Assembly: GCA_018815145.1 (NCBI GenBank)
Contig: JAHIYL010000245.1
Coordinates: 1-13,593 of the forward strand
DNA: 13,593 nucleotides
Direction: 5' to 3'
Origin: Nanobdellota archaeon
GTDB taxonomy: Archaea; Nanobdellota; Nanobdellia; Woesearchaeales; GW2011-AR15
Numbering within the stretch: position 1 is the first letter of the stretch; each line of letters opens with the position of its first letter. Under the pieces are notes generated by a model. It ran no database searches. It was not told the origin of the DNA and saw only the letters and a program-made list of their open reading frames with translations. This document shows positions 13,593-13,593 of the stretch, piece after piece. The translations under genes were made by a program, and so were the position numbers.

Positions 13593-13593
13593 G

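Overview
The window looks like a piece of an archaeal chromosome, probably from a small-genome fermentative lineage such as DPANN/Woesearchaeota. The lineage is inferred; no rRNA is present to test it. Three things point to archaea. There is a clear radB (archaeal RecA/Rad51 paralogue) near the right end. Several genes have a TATA-like box about 25-37 bases upstream and little or no Shine-Dalgarno sequence. Genes are very tightly packed. Base composition is moderately AT-rich.

Layout, left to right. Bases 1-100 hold two adjacent perfect inverted repeats and no gene I can name. A phage-type Bro-N/DinD-like gene follows on the + strand; its homologous reading frame continues upstream of any ordinary start codon, so its 5' end looks damaged. 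It meets the next gene tail to tail with a 4-base overlap. From 930 to 8262, all on the - strand, lie two complete but different sets of NAD(P)H-linked [FeFe] hydrogenase genes, each ordered hydC-hydB-hydA. Set 2 (4274-8262, transcribed first) has the classical domain plan: HydC, a long HydB with thioredoxin-like, NuoF and 2x[4Fe-4S] domains, and a HydA with all N-terminal clusters. Set 1 (930-4164) is a reduced version: HydB is the NuoF core only, and HydA has lost three of the four ligands of its NuoG-type His/Cys cluster and carries unusual residues around the H-cluster. Neither HydA has the C-terminal [2Fe-2S] domain of the Thermotoga bifurcating enzyme.

Right of the hydrogenases, a 241-base AT-rich spacer separates them from a divergent + strand pair: a B12-binding-domain radical SAM protein and a membrane GT-C (PMT_2/ArnT-like) glycosyltransferase. 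A convergent polyprenyl-phosphate-type GT2 glycosyltransferase follows on the - strand. The GT2 gene and radB are divergent and appear to share one near-palindromic TATA box. The last bases probably carry the 3' end of a further - strand gene that overlaps the tail of radB.

How the genes may work together: both hydrogenase sets should pass electrons between NAD(P)H (at the HydB flavin) and the H-cluster of HydA, disposing of fermentative reductant as H2 or taking up H2. The sets probably differ in electron route, redox partner or direction. No maturase (HydE, HydF, HydG) is in the window. The GT2, GT-C and radical SAM genes suggest lipid-linked sugar or cell-surface modification, unrelated to the hydrogenases. 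The point most worth following is the side-by-side pair of a full and a stripped [FeFe] hydrogenase in an archaeal setting.
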